From the NCBI RefSeq assembly GCF_900186865.1, contig NZ_LT906480.1:1320001-1384000 (forward strand): DNA of 64,000 bases, given 5' to 3'. The notes beneath the pieces are model-generated. The model saw only the letters and a list, made by a program, of their open reading frames with translations, was not told the origin of the DNA and made no database searches. Positions within the stretch are counted from its first letter, which is position 1; each line of letters opens with the position of its first letter. The position numbers and the translations under genes were made by a program. The stretch comes from Stenotrophomonas maltophilia. GTDB lineage: Bacteria > Pseudomonadota > Gammaproteobacteria > Xanthomonadales > Xanthomonadaceae. Shown in pieces: positions 20,120 to 28,888 of this stretch.

Positions 20120-22909
20120 TCAGCGGAACTGCAGGGTAAGCAGGTAGTAGCGACCCAGTGGATCGTCCAGCCCCGGCATCTGCCCACCATTGCCGACCAG
20201 GTAGTTCACCGGTTGCGCATCAAGCACGTTGTGCACGTCCAGCGCCGCGATGACGCGTGTGCCCAGGCGGCGCGCCAGGTGCAGGTTCCAGCGCAGCTGG
20301 CGCGGATTCATGCAGTGGTTCTGTTCGATCTGCCGCTGCGGGCACTCGGCGCCGGGCAGCCATGCGCGGGTGCGGCCCACCTGGTTGCCGCGCAGGGCGA
20401 TGTCCCAGTTGCTGTTCTGCCATTGCACGTTGAGGACCGCGGCCATCTCGGGCGTGACATGCCCGCGCAGGTCGATCGCCGGCTCGTGGTCCCGACGGCG
20501 GCGCAGCTCCTGCTGCTTCAGCGCGTCCAGCGAGAACAACCACTGGCCGGTGCTGCCGGTGTCGACCCGGTATTCGCCTCGCAGCACCCAGTTGCGGGAA
20601 GTGGTGCGGCCGATATTGTCGAACGACAGGCGGAGGCTGCTCAGGTTGCCATCCTCATCCAGCTGCCAGGTGTCACGGTTCCACACGGCATCGGCCGGCT
20701 GCAGCGCGAGGATCTCGTTACGCAGCTCGACGATGTTGTGGGTCAGCGAAAGCGAGAACGCATCGCTGGGTGACCAGGTCGCCGCCAGCGAATGGCTGCG
20801 TGAGCTCTCGGCCTTGAGCGCGTTGTTCTCCTCCACATCCGCAGTGACCACGCAGCGGCCGTCCGGCTCGCTCTGTGCACAAGGTGGCAGTGCGCTTGAG
20901 ACGGGCAGGGTAAGGGTGCCGAACTGTCCTGGCGGGCGGCGCTGTTCGAACAGGCTGGGCGCGCGATAGCCGCGGCCGCTGGCCAGCAGGAACGACCAGT
21001 GCGGTGTTGGCGTCCAGCGCAGGCCGGCACGGGGCGAGAATGCCGTGTAGTCGCCGTCGTAGTCCCAGCGCGCGGCCAGGTCCATGCGCAGTTCCGACGT
21101 GAGTGGCAGGCCCAGTTCCGCATACGCGCCGCCACTCTGCCGCGACAGGCGCCGCTGCTGCTGTGGCAGCCCCAGTGCCAGATCGCCCTGGCTCAGCAGG
21201 GTGTCCGGGTGCGACGTCCAGCGTTCATGGCGCAGATCGATGCCGGTAGCCAGCTGCGCATTGCCGCCCCGCATCGGCATCAATGCGCGCTGTATGCCCC
21301 ACCAGCCCTGCCACTGCTCGGTAAGTCCACGGTTGCGGATCGATGGGAACAGCGAAGTGGCTTCATCGGCGGGCAATGCATCGAAGCCTGGCAGGAACCT
21401 GAGCGACTGCGCCGCCTCGATGAACGGTTCGGCGCGCACGGTGCCCGGCGTGGCCAGGGTGACGTCGCTGCGCTGCGCGCTGATGCCGGCGTCCCAGCTG
21501 TGGCTGCCCTGGTCCCGGCCGATGCCCAGGGTGAGATCGGCGTCGGTGGCACGTACCTGGGGACGCACATTGCCGGCTTCGCGCAGGACGCTGTTGAAGG
21601 TGTAGCCGTACAGGCCGAGGGCGACGGCGGTCGGGCCCAGATCGAAACGCTGCCGGTTGTGGCTGGCGCGGGCTTCGGCATAGACGTAGCGTCCCTGGCC
21701 ACGCTCATGCCGGTAGCGCAGATAGGCCGAGGCGGTATCGGAGGCCGGTTGAAGCGAACGAGGGCGCGAACTGTCGAACCAGCAGGCGCCATTGCGTCGT
21801 TTCAATGGTCCGTCGCAGCGCGTAGCGGGCCAGTAGTCGCCATCGCGGAAGGCGCCGATCAGGTACTGCGACGTCTCTGCGTGCCAGTCACGCTGGTCCC
21901 CCGCCAGGTGATCGACGCGATGCAGGTCGATGCCTGCGAACCAGCGGTCGCCGCTCCCGCGCAGGCCTCCGGTGGCGGCCTGCACGCGGTACTGGCCAGC
22001 GTCGCCACGACTGCTCAGACCGGTCTGCAGCGTTGCCTCCGGGCCGTCGGCCTGGTCGCGGAGGATGATGTTGACGACGCCGGACATGGCATCGGCACCG
22101 TAGATGGCCGACGCACCGCCGCGCACCAGTTCGATGCGTTCGACAAAGCTGAGTGGAATGCCGCCCAGGTCGGTGAGCCCGCCCTGTTCCAGGGACACCA
22201 TCGGATAACGGGGCAGGCGCCGGCCATTGACCAGGAACAGGGTGGCGCGCGGTCCCATGCCATCCAGGCTGGTGGTGGCGGCCGCACCGACAGGCAGGTA
22301 CTGCGAATCGCCACTGCGTGCGCTGCTCATCGCTGGCAGCCCGTTCATGCCGGGCAGGTGTCGCAGCAGGTCGAACAGGCTGCCGTAGCCACTGCGCAGG
22401 ATATCTGCGCGATCGATTGTGGTCACCGGCAGGGTGGTCTGCACGGAGGTGCGCGGCAACCGGCTGCCGGTGACATGGATCGGCGCCAGGTCCACCTGGG
22501 GGGGCGACTGCGGGGGCATGCGCGGGCGCGGCGCCACCGTTGCCGGAACCGGCGGCGCGACGGCGGGCGCGACGCGGATGCGGCGGACCACGAAGCCACC
22601 GGACGGTGTTCGAAGGATGGTCACCGGCATGCCGGCGACCAGCTGTTTCAGGGCCGATGCTGGATCGGCCTGGCCATGGGTGCCGTTGGCATGGAGCCCC
22701 GCCAGTTCCCGGGCATCGAACACCAGAGCGATGCCGCTTTGCCGTGCCCATTGCTGCAATGCCGAGGGCAACGGGCCAGCGTTGATGCGGTAGTCGTGGG
22801 TGGCAGCCGGATCGCCTGCGAGGGCGGCAGGCGGCGCGGCGACCAGCAGCGCCAGGCACAGCAGGGGGCGGAGCAGCCCCCACTGCAGCGCGCCTGGTCC
22901 TGCCATCAC
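20120..22909 (-). CDS. TonB-dependent receptor with N-terminal STN signalling domain
   Basis: 929 residues. A signal peptide (about 1-31) is followed by an STN domain (about 38-108: YRINAGPLPSALQQWARQSGI...DPASALKQLVAG), a Pro-rich linker, the plug (VTTIDRADILRSGYGSLFDLLR...GASAIYGADAMSGVVNI) and a 22-strand-type barrel ending LTLQFR. Receptors with an STN domain pass a substrate signal to a FecR protein, which controls an ECF sigma factor. The fecI-fecR-like genes directly upstream make that role likely. The substrate (iron chelate, sugar or peptide) cannot be told. The ATG at 22906 is an alternative start. Confidence 0.93.
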   Translation of the reverse strand: MMAGPGALQWGLLRPLLCLALLVAAPPAALAGDPAATHDYRINAGPLPSALQQWARQSGIALVFDARELAGLHANGTHGQADPASALKQLVAGMPVTILRTPSGGFVVRRIRVAPAVAPPVPATVAPRPRMPPQSPPQVDLAPIHVTGSRLPRTSVQTTLPVTTIDRADILRSGYGSLFDLLRHLPGMNGLPAMSSARSGDSQYLPVGAAATTSLDGMGPRATLFLVNGRRLPRYPMVSLEQGGLTDLGGIPLSFVERIELVRGGASAIYGADAMSGVVNIILRDQADGPEATLQTGLSSRGDAGQYRVQAATGGLRGSGDRWFAGIDLHRVDHLAGDQRDWHAETSQYLIGAFRDGDYWPATRCDGPLKRRNGACWFDSSRPRSLQPASDTASAYLRYRHERGQGRYVYAEARASHNRQRFDLGPTAVALGLYGYTFNSVLREAGNVRPQVRATDADLTLGIGRDQGSHSWDAGISAQRSDVTLATPGTVRAEPFIEAAQSLRFLPGFDALPADEATSLFPSIRNRGLTEQWQGWWGIQRALMPMRGGNAQLATGIDLRHERWTSHPDTLLSQGDLALGLPQQQRRLSRQSGGAYAELGLPLTSELRMDLAARWDYDGDYTAFSPRAGLRWTPTPHWSFLLASGRGYRAPSLFEQRRPPGQFGTLTLPVSSALPPCAQSEPDGRCVVTADVEENNALKAESSRSHSLAATWSPSDAFSLSLTHNIVELRNEILALQPADAVWNRDTWQLDEDGNLSSLRLSFDNIGRTTSRNWVLRGEYRVDTGSTGQWLFSLDALKQQELRRRRDHEPAIDLRGHVTPEMAAVLNVQWQNSNWDIALRGNQVGRTRAWLPGAECPQRQIEQNHCMNPRQLRWNLHLARRLGTRVIAALDVHNVLDAQPVNYLVGNGGQMPGLDDPLGRYYLLTLQFR

Positions 22910-22920
22910 CGCAGGCCTCC

Positions 22921-23889
22921 TCAGTACGTGCGGCGCAGTTCCAGCGCGCCATCCGGGCGCGTCTGGCCAGCAATGGACCAGCCAAGTTCCAGCGCGGACA
23001 GCAACTCCTGTGCGTCGCCTGCGCGGAACGTGCCGCTGACTGCCAGATCGGTGATCTCCGGGTCGGCGATCACCAGCGGTGCATGGCCATAGCGGTTCAT
23101 GCGTTCGACCACGATCGACAGCGGGGTGGCATCGAAGACCAGCTGCCCATGCAGCCAGCCCTCGGCGGCTGCCGTGGAGGACAGCGCTGGACCGGGCTGG
23201 ATGCGCCCGGAGGGGAGTACCTGCAGTTGCTGGCCAGGGGCCAGGGTGTGCTGGGCGGCGCCGTTGCTGACTTCCACCGCACCCTCCAGCAGCGCGACCT
23301 CGACCAGGCCATCGTGCAGGCGCTCGACCTGGAAGGTGGTGCCGATATCGCGGATGGTGCTGGTGCCGGCGCGCAGCTGCAGTGCTTTGTTCGATGGCGC
23401 GACCTGCAACTGCAGGCGGCCGCGTTCGAGGTCCAGCTCGCGGTGGCGCCAGCCAAAGCGTGCGTGCAGCGTCGTGCCGGCATCGAGCATGGCTACGCTG
23501 CCATCGGGCAGGGTCAGCCGCTGCGCCTGATGCGTGTTATTGGCAAAGCGCTGCGGGGCTGGGTTGCCATCCACCGCTACCATCCAGCCCACGCCGATGG
23601 CCAGGCAGATACCAGCGGCCGCGGCCGCAGCAGGCAGCCAGCGGCGTCGGCCAGGCCGTGCCGCACGCGCCGCAGCCGTCCGCAGCCATGGGTCCGCAGC
23701 CAGGCCCTGGCCCTGCTGGAAAAGATCTTCGGCCTGCGCCCAGGCTTTGACATGGGCAGGGTCTTCAGCCAGCCAGTCTTCGAACGACTCGCGTTCGGCA
23801 GGGGTGCAGTCCGGGGCCTCCAACCGCGCCACCCAGGCGCTGGCGCGTGCGAACAGCGAGGCGTCTTCCGTGTGCCGGTGGCTGCTCAT
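22921..23889 (-). CDS. FecR-type anti-sigma / signal transducer
   Basis: 322 residues. The N-terminal DUF4880-like part (FEDWLAEDPAHVKAWAQAEDL) is cytoplasmic and binds sigma. One membrane segment lies at about 88-108. The periplasmic FecR domain has QRLTLPDGSVAMLDAGTTLHARF and VEVALLEGAVEVSNG. A short C-terminal domain resembles the STN partner (PLSIVVERMNRYGHAPLVIADPEI). It overlaps the sigma gene by ATGA and lies 11 bases before the receptor gene. Confidence 0.92.
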   Translation of the reverse strand: MSSHRHTEDASLFARASAWVARLEAPDCTPAERESFEDWLAEDPAHVKAWAQAEDLFQQGQGLAADPWLRTAAARAARPGRRRWLPAAAAAAGICLAIGVGWMVAVDGNPAPQRFANNTHQAQRLTLPDGSVAMLDAGTTLHARFGWRHRELDLERGRLQLQVAPSNKALQLRAGTSTIRDIGTTFQVERLHDGLVEVALLEGAVEVSNGAAQHTLAPGQQLQVLPSGRIQPGPALSSTAAAEGWLHGQLVFDATPLSIVVERMNRYGHAPLVIADPEITDLAVSGTFRAGDAQELLSALELGWSIAGQTRPDGALELRRTY

Positions 23890-24458
23890 TCGGTATCCCC
23901 GTCGTTGTGCAGCGGATCCGGTCCCAACTCCTGGCGCAGGCCCTGCAGGGCGCGGGCGATGTGTTTTTCCACGGTCTTGGCTGTAATTCCACAGTGCCGC
24001 GCGATCTGCGTATAGCTCATGCCGGTGATCCGGTTGAGCAGGTACACCTCGCGCGCACGCTCGGGCAATTTGAAAAGGGCCTGCCGCAGCAGGGACAACA
24101 TCTGCCCGGACTCTGCCTGGCGCAAGGGGTCCGGCGACGGGCTGGTGGGCTCGTCGTGACCCTCATGCTCGGCCAGTGACAGGTGCGGTCGCGACTGCGG
24201 CGATCGGCCGCGATCGGCCAGGCGATTGCGCGCGATACGATACAGCAGCAGGCGCAGTTCGTCGGTGCCGTGCGCGCGATAGCGGATCAGCCGCTCCATG
24301 CAGTCCTGCGCGATGTCCTCTGCATCCTCCGGCCCGACGCCCCGTGTGCGCAGGAACGCGCACAGTGGCGCGCGTTCCTCGCGTACGAACGCGATGAAGG
24401 CGTCCGCAGGCGCGGGTGGCTCCGGCGCGTGGTGGATCAGGGGGGACGGAACGGACAG
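23886..24458 (-). CDS. FecI-like ECF sigma factor, unusual start
   Basis: Region 4 is clear: LPERAREVYLLNRITGMSYTQIA then a helix-turn-helix. Region 2 (AFVREERAPLCAFLRTRGV, PEDAEDIAQDCMERLIRY) begins upstream of the first in-frame ATG (24299), so that ATG is too late. Between the in-frame stop at 24548 and 24299 there is no ATG, GTG or TTG. The best candidate is CTG at 24458, with GAGG six bases before it, giving 190 residues, the normal length. It is expected to bind the FecR protein and transcribe the receptor genes and possibly the divergent autotransporter. Confidence 0.8.
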   Translation of the reverse strand: MSVPSPLIHHAPEPPAPADAFIAFVREERAPLCAFLRTRGVGPEDAEDIAQDCMERLIRYRAHGTDELRLLLYRIARNRLADRGRSPQSRPHLSLAEHEGHDEPTSPSPDPLRQAESGQMLSLLRQALFKLPERAREVYLLNRITGMSYTQIARHCGITAKTVEKHIARALQGLRQELGPDPLHNDGDTE

Positions 24459-24551
24459 GGCTGGCCTCGGCTGACGTTGACGGGTGCGCCTTCGAGTTTT
24501 ACGCGACGATGACCGGATGGGGAAGAGTGTGTGGTGCCCCCTCTCTCATTG

Positions 24552-24563
24552 TGAATGCATTCA
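24552..24563. promoter_or_regulatory. Palindrome TGAATGCATTCA in the divergent control region
   Basis: A perfect 12-bp palindrome between the sigma gene and the autotransporter gene, in the most AT-rich part of that gap. It is a candidate operator for either side. It is not a clear Fur box. Confidence 0.4.
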
Positions 24564-24651
24564 TTTTTTCCGGCCGACCGGGCTGGGGGAGATTCCGGCG
24601 CTTTGCCGTTTGACTCCTTACCCGCGTGTTGCGGGTGGAGAGAGAGAACGT

Positions 24652-27522
24652 ATGAAGCATTCGAAGTTGAGCCTGGCCCTGGCCGGGCTGATCGCCGTTG
24701 GCGCCATCGCGGCGGCTGATGACGTCATGGCAATGAGTTATCACGTGCAGGGGGATCGGATCTTCCTGAGCGGCGGCGTGACCTACGCCGATGTGGTGTC
24801 GTTGCCCGCGTTGCTGGCCAAGGCACAGGCCGAGGGCCGGCCGATCCGCGAAGTGGTGCTGCGCACCTCCAATGGTGGCGCGCTGATCGCCGGCGAGTGG
24901 CTGCAGGGCGTGATCCGCACGTCCGGCCTGAACACCATCGTGTCCGGCCACTGCATTTCGTCCTGCTCGATCATGCAGTCCGGTGGCGTCGAACGCTATC
25001 TGGCCGGTGATCTGCCGATCGTCGATTCGGTACAGATCCACGCGGCCAGCAACAGCGGCAAGGTGATCTACACGCCGTCGCCGCGGATGACCCAGATCTA
25101 TACCGGCAACTACGGCGGTGGCATCGATGCCGGGCTGCTGCACAAGGCCATGTATGAAGTCGTGCAGCCCAACGGCCTGTTGGTGTTCCGCGATCCGGCG
25201 CGCACCACGGGTGCCTCGGTCACTTTCGATCCTGATGGCAGCGGCAGCAAGCTGGAGTCGTTCCCGGGGCAGGACATCTACAGCAACAGGGTCATCACCG
25301 CCAAGGGCTACCGCGATCCGGGCGATACGTTGAATGTCACCGCCAACGTGAGCGGCGACATCAACCCGGGCTACCTGCGCACCGGTCGCCAACTGCAGAC
25401 CTTCGTCGATGATGACTTCGCGCGCTGGAACACCAACTGGCAGTCCAGCTACATCAACCTGGCGCAGAGCATCTACAACGCCTCCAGCAATGGTCCGCAG
25501 GGCATCGGTGCGAACTCGGTACAGGACTACCAGAACGATCCCACATACAAGGCCCTGCTGCTGTCCAAGCTGCGCCTGGGCGACCTGGATGTGTCCACGC
25601 TGGACAACTCCATGGGCGTGATCCGCGTGACCAACGGCGCGACATGGCGGACCTCCGCGACCACCGGTGCCGACTTCATGCTGGTCGACAACGGCACCAT
25701 CGCGCTGGAAGGCGGCGCCCTGCGCGCTTCGGAGGTGCGGGTAATGGGCGCAGGCATGCTGGTCGGCAATGGTGACGTGGCCGGCACCGCTATGGATCTC
25801 AGTGCGCTGGCCAGCGGTACCCGCCCGTCCTGGCGCGAGGACGGCTTCAACCGCCTGCGCGTGTACGGGACCCTGATGCCGCGCGGCGGCGATCTGGTCA
25901 CCCATGGCTACGTCAACATCATGCCGGGCGGGAAGGTGCTGTTCGATGTGACCGAGAACGGCGGGGCGGGCAGTGGCCGCCTGCGCGTAGGCAGTTTCTT
26001 CGACAGCAAGCAGACCGACGGCGCGCTGGTGATCTCCAAAGGGGCCTTCCTCGAACTGAACGTGGCGCAGGGTTACTACGGCCAGGACTTCCGCCGTGAC
26101 CTGGTGCAGGGCCCGATCTACCAGGGCGGCTTCGAAGAGGTCGTGCGCCTGGGTGACACCGGCTACAGCGCCAGCATCACCGGCGGCGAAGTGTTCCGCC
26201 CGCGCCACAACTCGCTGCTGAGCTTCAACGTGAAGCAGGCCGCAGACGGCCTGTGGCTGACCGCCAACCCGGGTTTCGACCAGCTGGGCCTGTTCACCAA
26301 CGGCACTTCCGGCGATGGCTTGGGCCGCGCGCTGGCGACCGCTTCCGATCGCAGGGATGGTGGCCTGAAGTCGCTGCTCGGCGCCCTGCAGTTCGCCGAC
26401 CGTGACGTGATCGCACAGCAGGCCGGTGCCCTGCGCGGTGACGCGCACGCGCCCCTGCGCCTGGCCGACAACGCATTGGTGGGCAGCATCGGCAACGTGG
26501 TGCAGCAGCACCAGGCCGCGATGCGCAGTGGCGGTGATGCCGACGGCCTGGCCTCGCAGGCCGCGCAATCGGTGTCGGCGCAGCCGGGCATGCGCCACGG
26601 CAGCCTGTTCAACCAGCTGGCCATGCATCTGGTCGAGCCGGCGGCGGGTGGCGGTGAAGGCAGTGGCTCTGGTCGCAACCATGGCCTGTGGGCGCGCGGT
26701 TTCGCCAGCCACGGCCGCATCGATGCCGACGGTGGCGTGGCAGGCTTGAGCCATAACATCGGCGGCATCGTCGTCGGCGCCGATACTCGCGTTGCCGATG
26801 ACCGCGTCACCCTGGGCGTCAGCGTGGCCGCGGCGGATATGTCGACCAAGGGCCGCGACGGCTCCGACTTCAGTGGTGACGTGCGCGCGCTGGACGTGGG
26901 TGGCTACCTGGACGCGACCTATTCGCGCGGCTATCTCTCGGCGGCGGTGCGCTACACAGACCTGCTTCACGACACCCGCCGCAGCGTCAGCGGTATCGAT
27001 GGCCTGCAGCAGCCGCTGCGTGCCAAGTACAGCAACGATGCGATCTCCGCGCGGGTGGAGCATGCGTTCTCATTCACCACGGGCAAGGGCCTGGTGATCC
27101 AGCCGCTGTTGCCGGTGGTGGACTACGCGCGTACCTCGGCCACGCGCTTCAATGAAGGGCAGGGCGCGGGTGCACTGGTCGGTCGCAGCGGCAGCCTGGA
27201 GAGCATCCGCGTGGGCGCCGGCCTGCAGCTGTTCAGGACCTTCGAAGGCAACAACGGCGAGCGCATTACCCCGCGTGCCCGCGTGGTCTGGCAGAAGGAA
27301 CTGGGCGACTCGCAGGCGCGCTACAGCACCGGCTTCGCCGCAGCACCGGATCTGGTGTTCGGGGCAAGCAGCCAGGCCGTGGGCGAGCAGGTGCTGGCCT
27401 GGAACCTGGGCGTGACCAGCCGCGCCAGCGAACGCCTGTCGATCATGGCCGACTACGTGGGCGAGCGTCGTGACGGGCAGATCCAGAACGGCGTGATGCT
27501 GGGGCTGGGTTACAAGTTCTGA
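24652..27522 (+). CDS. Autotransporter with a ClpP-like N-terminal domain
   Basis: 956 residues. A signal peptide (about 1-22) leads into a domain (about 28-135) that matches the ClpP/crotonase-like COG3904 pattern. That pattern is seen as the RTSNGG turn (71-76), GEWLQGVIRTSGLNT, then HCISSCS with Ser104 as candidate nucleophile between Cys101 and Cys105, and VQIHAA with His130. A long beta-rich passenger follows. The last 280 residues (from GLWARGFASHG) are an autotransporter barrel ending LGYKF. The mature passenger should be exposed or secreted. The start at 24652 follows GGAGAGAGAG; the longer upstream reading has no signal peptide. Whether the N-terminal domain is catalytic is inference. 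Confidence 0.85.
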   Translation: MKHSKLSLALAGLIAVGAIAAADDVMAMSYHVQGDRIFLSGGVTYADVVSLPALLAKAQAEGRPIREVVLRTSNGGALIAGEWLQGVIRTSGLNTIVSGHCISSCSIMQSGGVERYLAGDLPIVDSVQIHAASNSGKVIYTPSPRMTQIYTGNYGGGIDAGLLHKAMYEVVQPNGLLVFRDPARTTGASVTFDPDGSGSKLESFPGQDIYSNRVITAKGYRDPGDTLNVTANVSGDINPGYLRTGRQLQTFVDDDFARWNTNWQSSYINLAQSIYNASSNGPQGIGANSVQDYQNDPTYKALLLSKLRLGDLDVSTLDNSMGVIRVTNGATWRTSATTGADFMLVDNGTIALEGGALRASEVRVMGAGMLVGNGDVAGTAMDLSALASGTRPSWREDGFNRLRVYGTLMPRGGDLVTHGYVNIMPGGKVLFDVTENGGAGSGRLRVGSFFDSKQTDGALVISKGAFLELNVAQGYYGQDFRRDLVQGPIYQGGFEEVVRLGDTGYSASITGGEVFRPRHNSLLSFNVKQAADGLWLTANPGFDQLGLFTNGTSGDGLGRALATASDRRDGGLKSLLGALQFADRDVIAQQAGALRGDAHAPLRLADNALVGSIGNVVQQHQAAMRSGGDADGLASQAAQSVSAQPGMRHGSLFNQLAMHLVEPAAGGGEGSGSGRNHGLWARGFASHGRIDADGGVAGLSHNIGGIVVGADTRVADDRVTLGVSVAAADMSTKGRDGSDFSGDVRALDVGGYLDATYSRGYLSAAVRYTDLLHDTRRSVSGIDGLQQPLRAKYSNDAISARVEHAFSFTTGKGLVIQPLLPVVDYARTSATRFNEGQGAGALVGRSGSLESIRVGAGLQLFRTFEGNNGERITPRARVVWQKELGDSQARYSTGFAAAPDLVFGASSQAVGEQVLAWNLGVTSRASERLSIMADYVGERRDGQIQNGVMLGLGYKF

Positions 27523-27619
27523 GTGGCACAGGGCACCGGCGATGTTCGCATCGCCGGTGCCATCCCCACGGACGCGCGGCTGCGGTATGGTCGGCATGGC
27601 ATTCCATCCAGGTTCTTCC

Positions 27620-28624
27620 ATGCAGATCGCCGTCTTCAGCGCCCGACCCTACGACCGTCGCTTCCTGGACGAAGCCAACCTGCGTGAGGCGGCGGGGCAG
27701 GGTTACACGTTCATCTACTTCGATGCCGCGCTGGATGTGCATACCGCAGCGCTGGCACAGGACTGCGCCGCGGTCTGCGTGTTCGTCAACGATCGGCTGG
27801 ATGCGCAGGTGCTGCGCGCGCTGCACGCGTTGGGCGTGCGTGCGGTGCTGTTGCGCTGTGCGGGCTTCAACAATGTGGACCTGGCCGCTGCGAAAGCGCT
27901 GGACCTGTTCGTCGCGCGGGTGCCGGCGTACTCGCCCGAAGCCGTGGCCGAGCATGCACTGGCGCTGGTGATGACCCTCAACCGCCAGACCCATCGTGCC
28001 TACAACCGCGTGCGCGAAGGCAACTTCATGCTCGACGGCCTGCTTGGACGGACCCTGCATGGCCGCACGGTCGGTATCGTCGGTACCGGCAAGATCGGCC
28101 TGGCCACCGCGCGCATCTTCAAGGGCATGGGTTGCACGGTGCTGGGGCACGACCCGTACCCGTCGCCGGCCTTCGCAGGTATCGGCGAGATGGTGGCGCT
28201 GGATGAACTGCTGGCGCGCGCTGACATCGTCTCGCTGCACTGCCCGCTGACGCCCGATACCCAGCACCTGATCAATGACGCCTCGCTGGCGCGGATGAAG
28301 CCGGGCGCGATGCTGGTCAACACCTCGCGCGGCGGATTGGTGGATACCCATGCAGTGATCCGCGGGCTGAAGTCGCGCCGGCTCGGCCACCTGGCCATCG
28401 ACGTGTACGAGCAGGAAAGCGCGCTGTTCTTCCAGGACCTGTCCGGCGAGATCATCGACGACGAGGCCTTCCAGCGCCTGATGACCTTCCCCAACGTGCT
28501 GGTGACCGGCCACCAGGGCTTCTTCACCGTGGAGGCGCTGCAGGAGATCTCGGCGATCACGCTGGGGAACCTGCAGGATTTCGCGGCTGGGCGGGTGTGT
28601 GCCAACCGGGTAGAGGCGGACTGA
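27620..28624 (+). CDS. D-2-hydroxyacid dehydrogenase, D-lactate dehydrogenase type
   Basis: 334 residues with the NAD-binding motif GIVGTGKIGLATARIFKGMG near 150-170. The catalytic Arg lies in the NTSRGGLVD block, the acidic residue in the segment after it, and His in VTGHQGFFT near 300. The early part LLRCAGFNNVDLAAA is typical of LdhA. It reduces pyruvate or a related 2-keto acid with NADH in the cytoplasm. The start at 27620 (MQIAVFSARPYD) matches the family; the upstream reading does not. It is the last protein gene before tRNA-Thr. Confidence 0.92.
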   Translation: MQIAVFSARPYDRRFLDEANLREAAGQGYTFIYFDAALDVHTAALAQDCAAVCVFVNDRLDAQVLRALHALGVRAVLLRCAGFNNVDLAAAKALDLFVARVPAYSPEAVAEHALALVMTLNRQTHRAYNRVREGNFMLDGLLGRTLHGRTVGIVGTGKIGLATARIFKGMGCTVLGHDPYPSPAFAGIGEMVALDELLARADIVSLHCPLTPDTQHLINDASLARMKPGAMLVNTSRGGLVDTHAVIRGLKSRRLGHLAIDVYEQESALFFQDLSGEIIDDEAFQRLMTFPNVLVTGHQGFFTVEALQEISAITLGNLQDFAAGRVCANRVEAD

Positions 28625-28634
28625 GCCGGGTGGA

Positions 28635-28664
28635 TTGACCGCCGGGGCGCCCAGCCCGTAAAAT
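28635..28664 (+). promoter_or_regulatory. Predicted sigma70 promoter of tRNA-Thr
   Basis: TTGACC (28635-28640), an 18-base spacer and TAAAAT (28659-28664), ending 10 bases before the tRNA. Confidence 0.75.
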
Positions 28665-28674
28665 CGCGGGCTCC

Positions 28675-28750
28675 GCCGGAATAGCTCAGTTGGTAGAGCG
28701 GCGCATTCGTAATGCGTAGGTCGTAGGTTCGATTCCTATTTCCGGCACCA
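28675..28750 (+). tRNA. tRNA-Thr, anticodon CGU
   Basis: The full cloverleaf is present. The acceptor GCCGGAA pairs with TTCCGGC. The D arm starts GCTCAGTTGG. The anticodon stem GCGCA/TGCGT encloses TTCGTAA, with CGT at 28708-28710. The T arm GTAGG-TTCGATT-CCTAT contains one G-U pair. CCA is encoded. It reads ACG codons. The DNA immediately 3' changes character, so this gene is the probable insertion site of the island. Confidence 0.97.
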
Positions 28751-28888
28751 GTTTCAAGGTTGCAAAAAGCAGTAAAATCAAGGGGTTGGCCGGGTATCCG
28801 TCCAGCCCCTTTTTCTTGCCACCCCCAGTCCACCCCGGGAAAAACAGGGATTTCCAGGGATCGTTTTTCCCCACTTTTTCCCCAGCCC

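Noticed and set aside
24552..24563. Fur box
   Set aside because: The palindrome TGAATGCATTCA does not fit the 7-1-7 Fur pattern well, so only an unnamed operator is claimed.
24499..27063. Minus-strand frame of 854 codons over the autotransporter
   Set aside because: Antisense shadow; the plus strand has a signal peptide, a barrel and a ribosome site.
28686..28874. Minus-strand frame ending PEIGIEPTTYALRMRRSTN
   Set aside because: This is the complement of tRNA-Thr read as protein, a well-known false gene at tRNAs.
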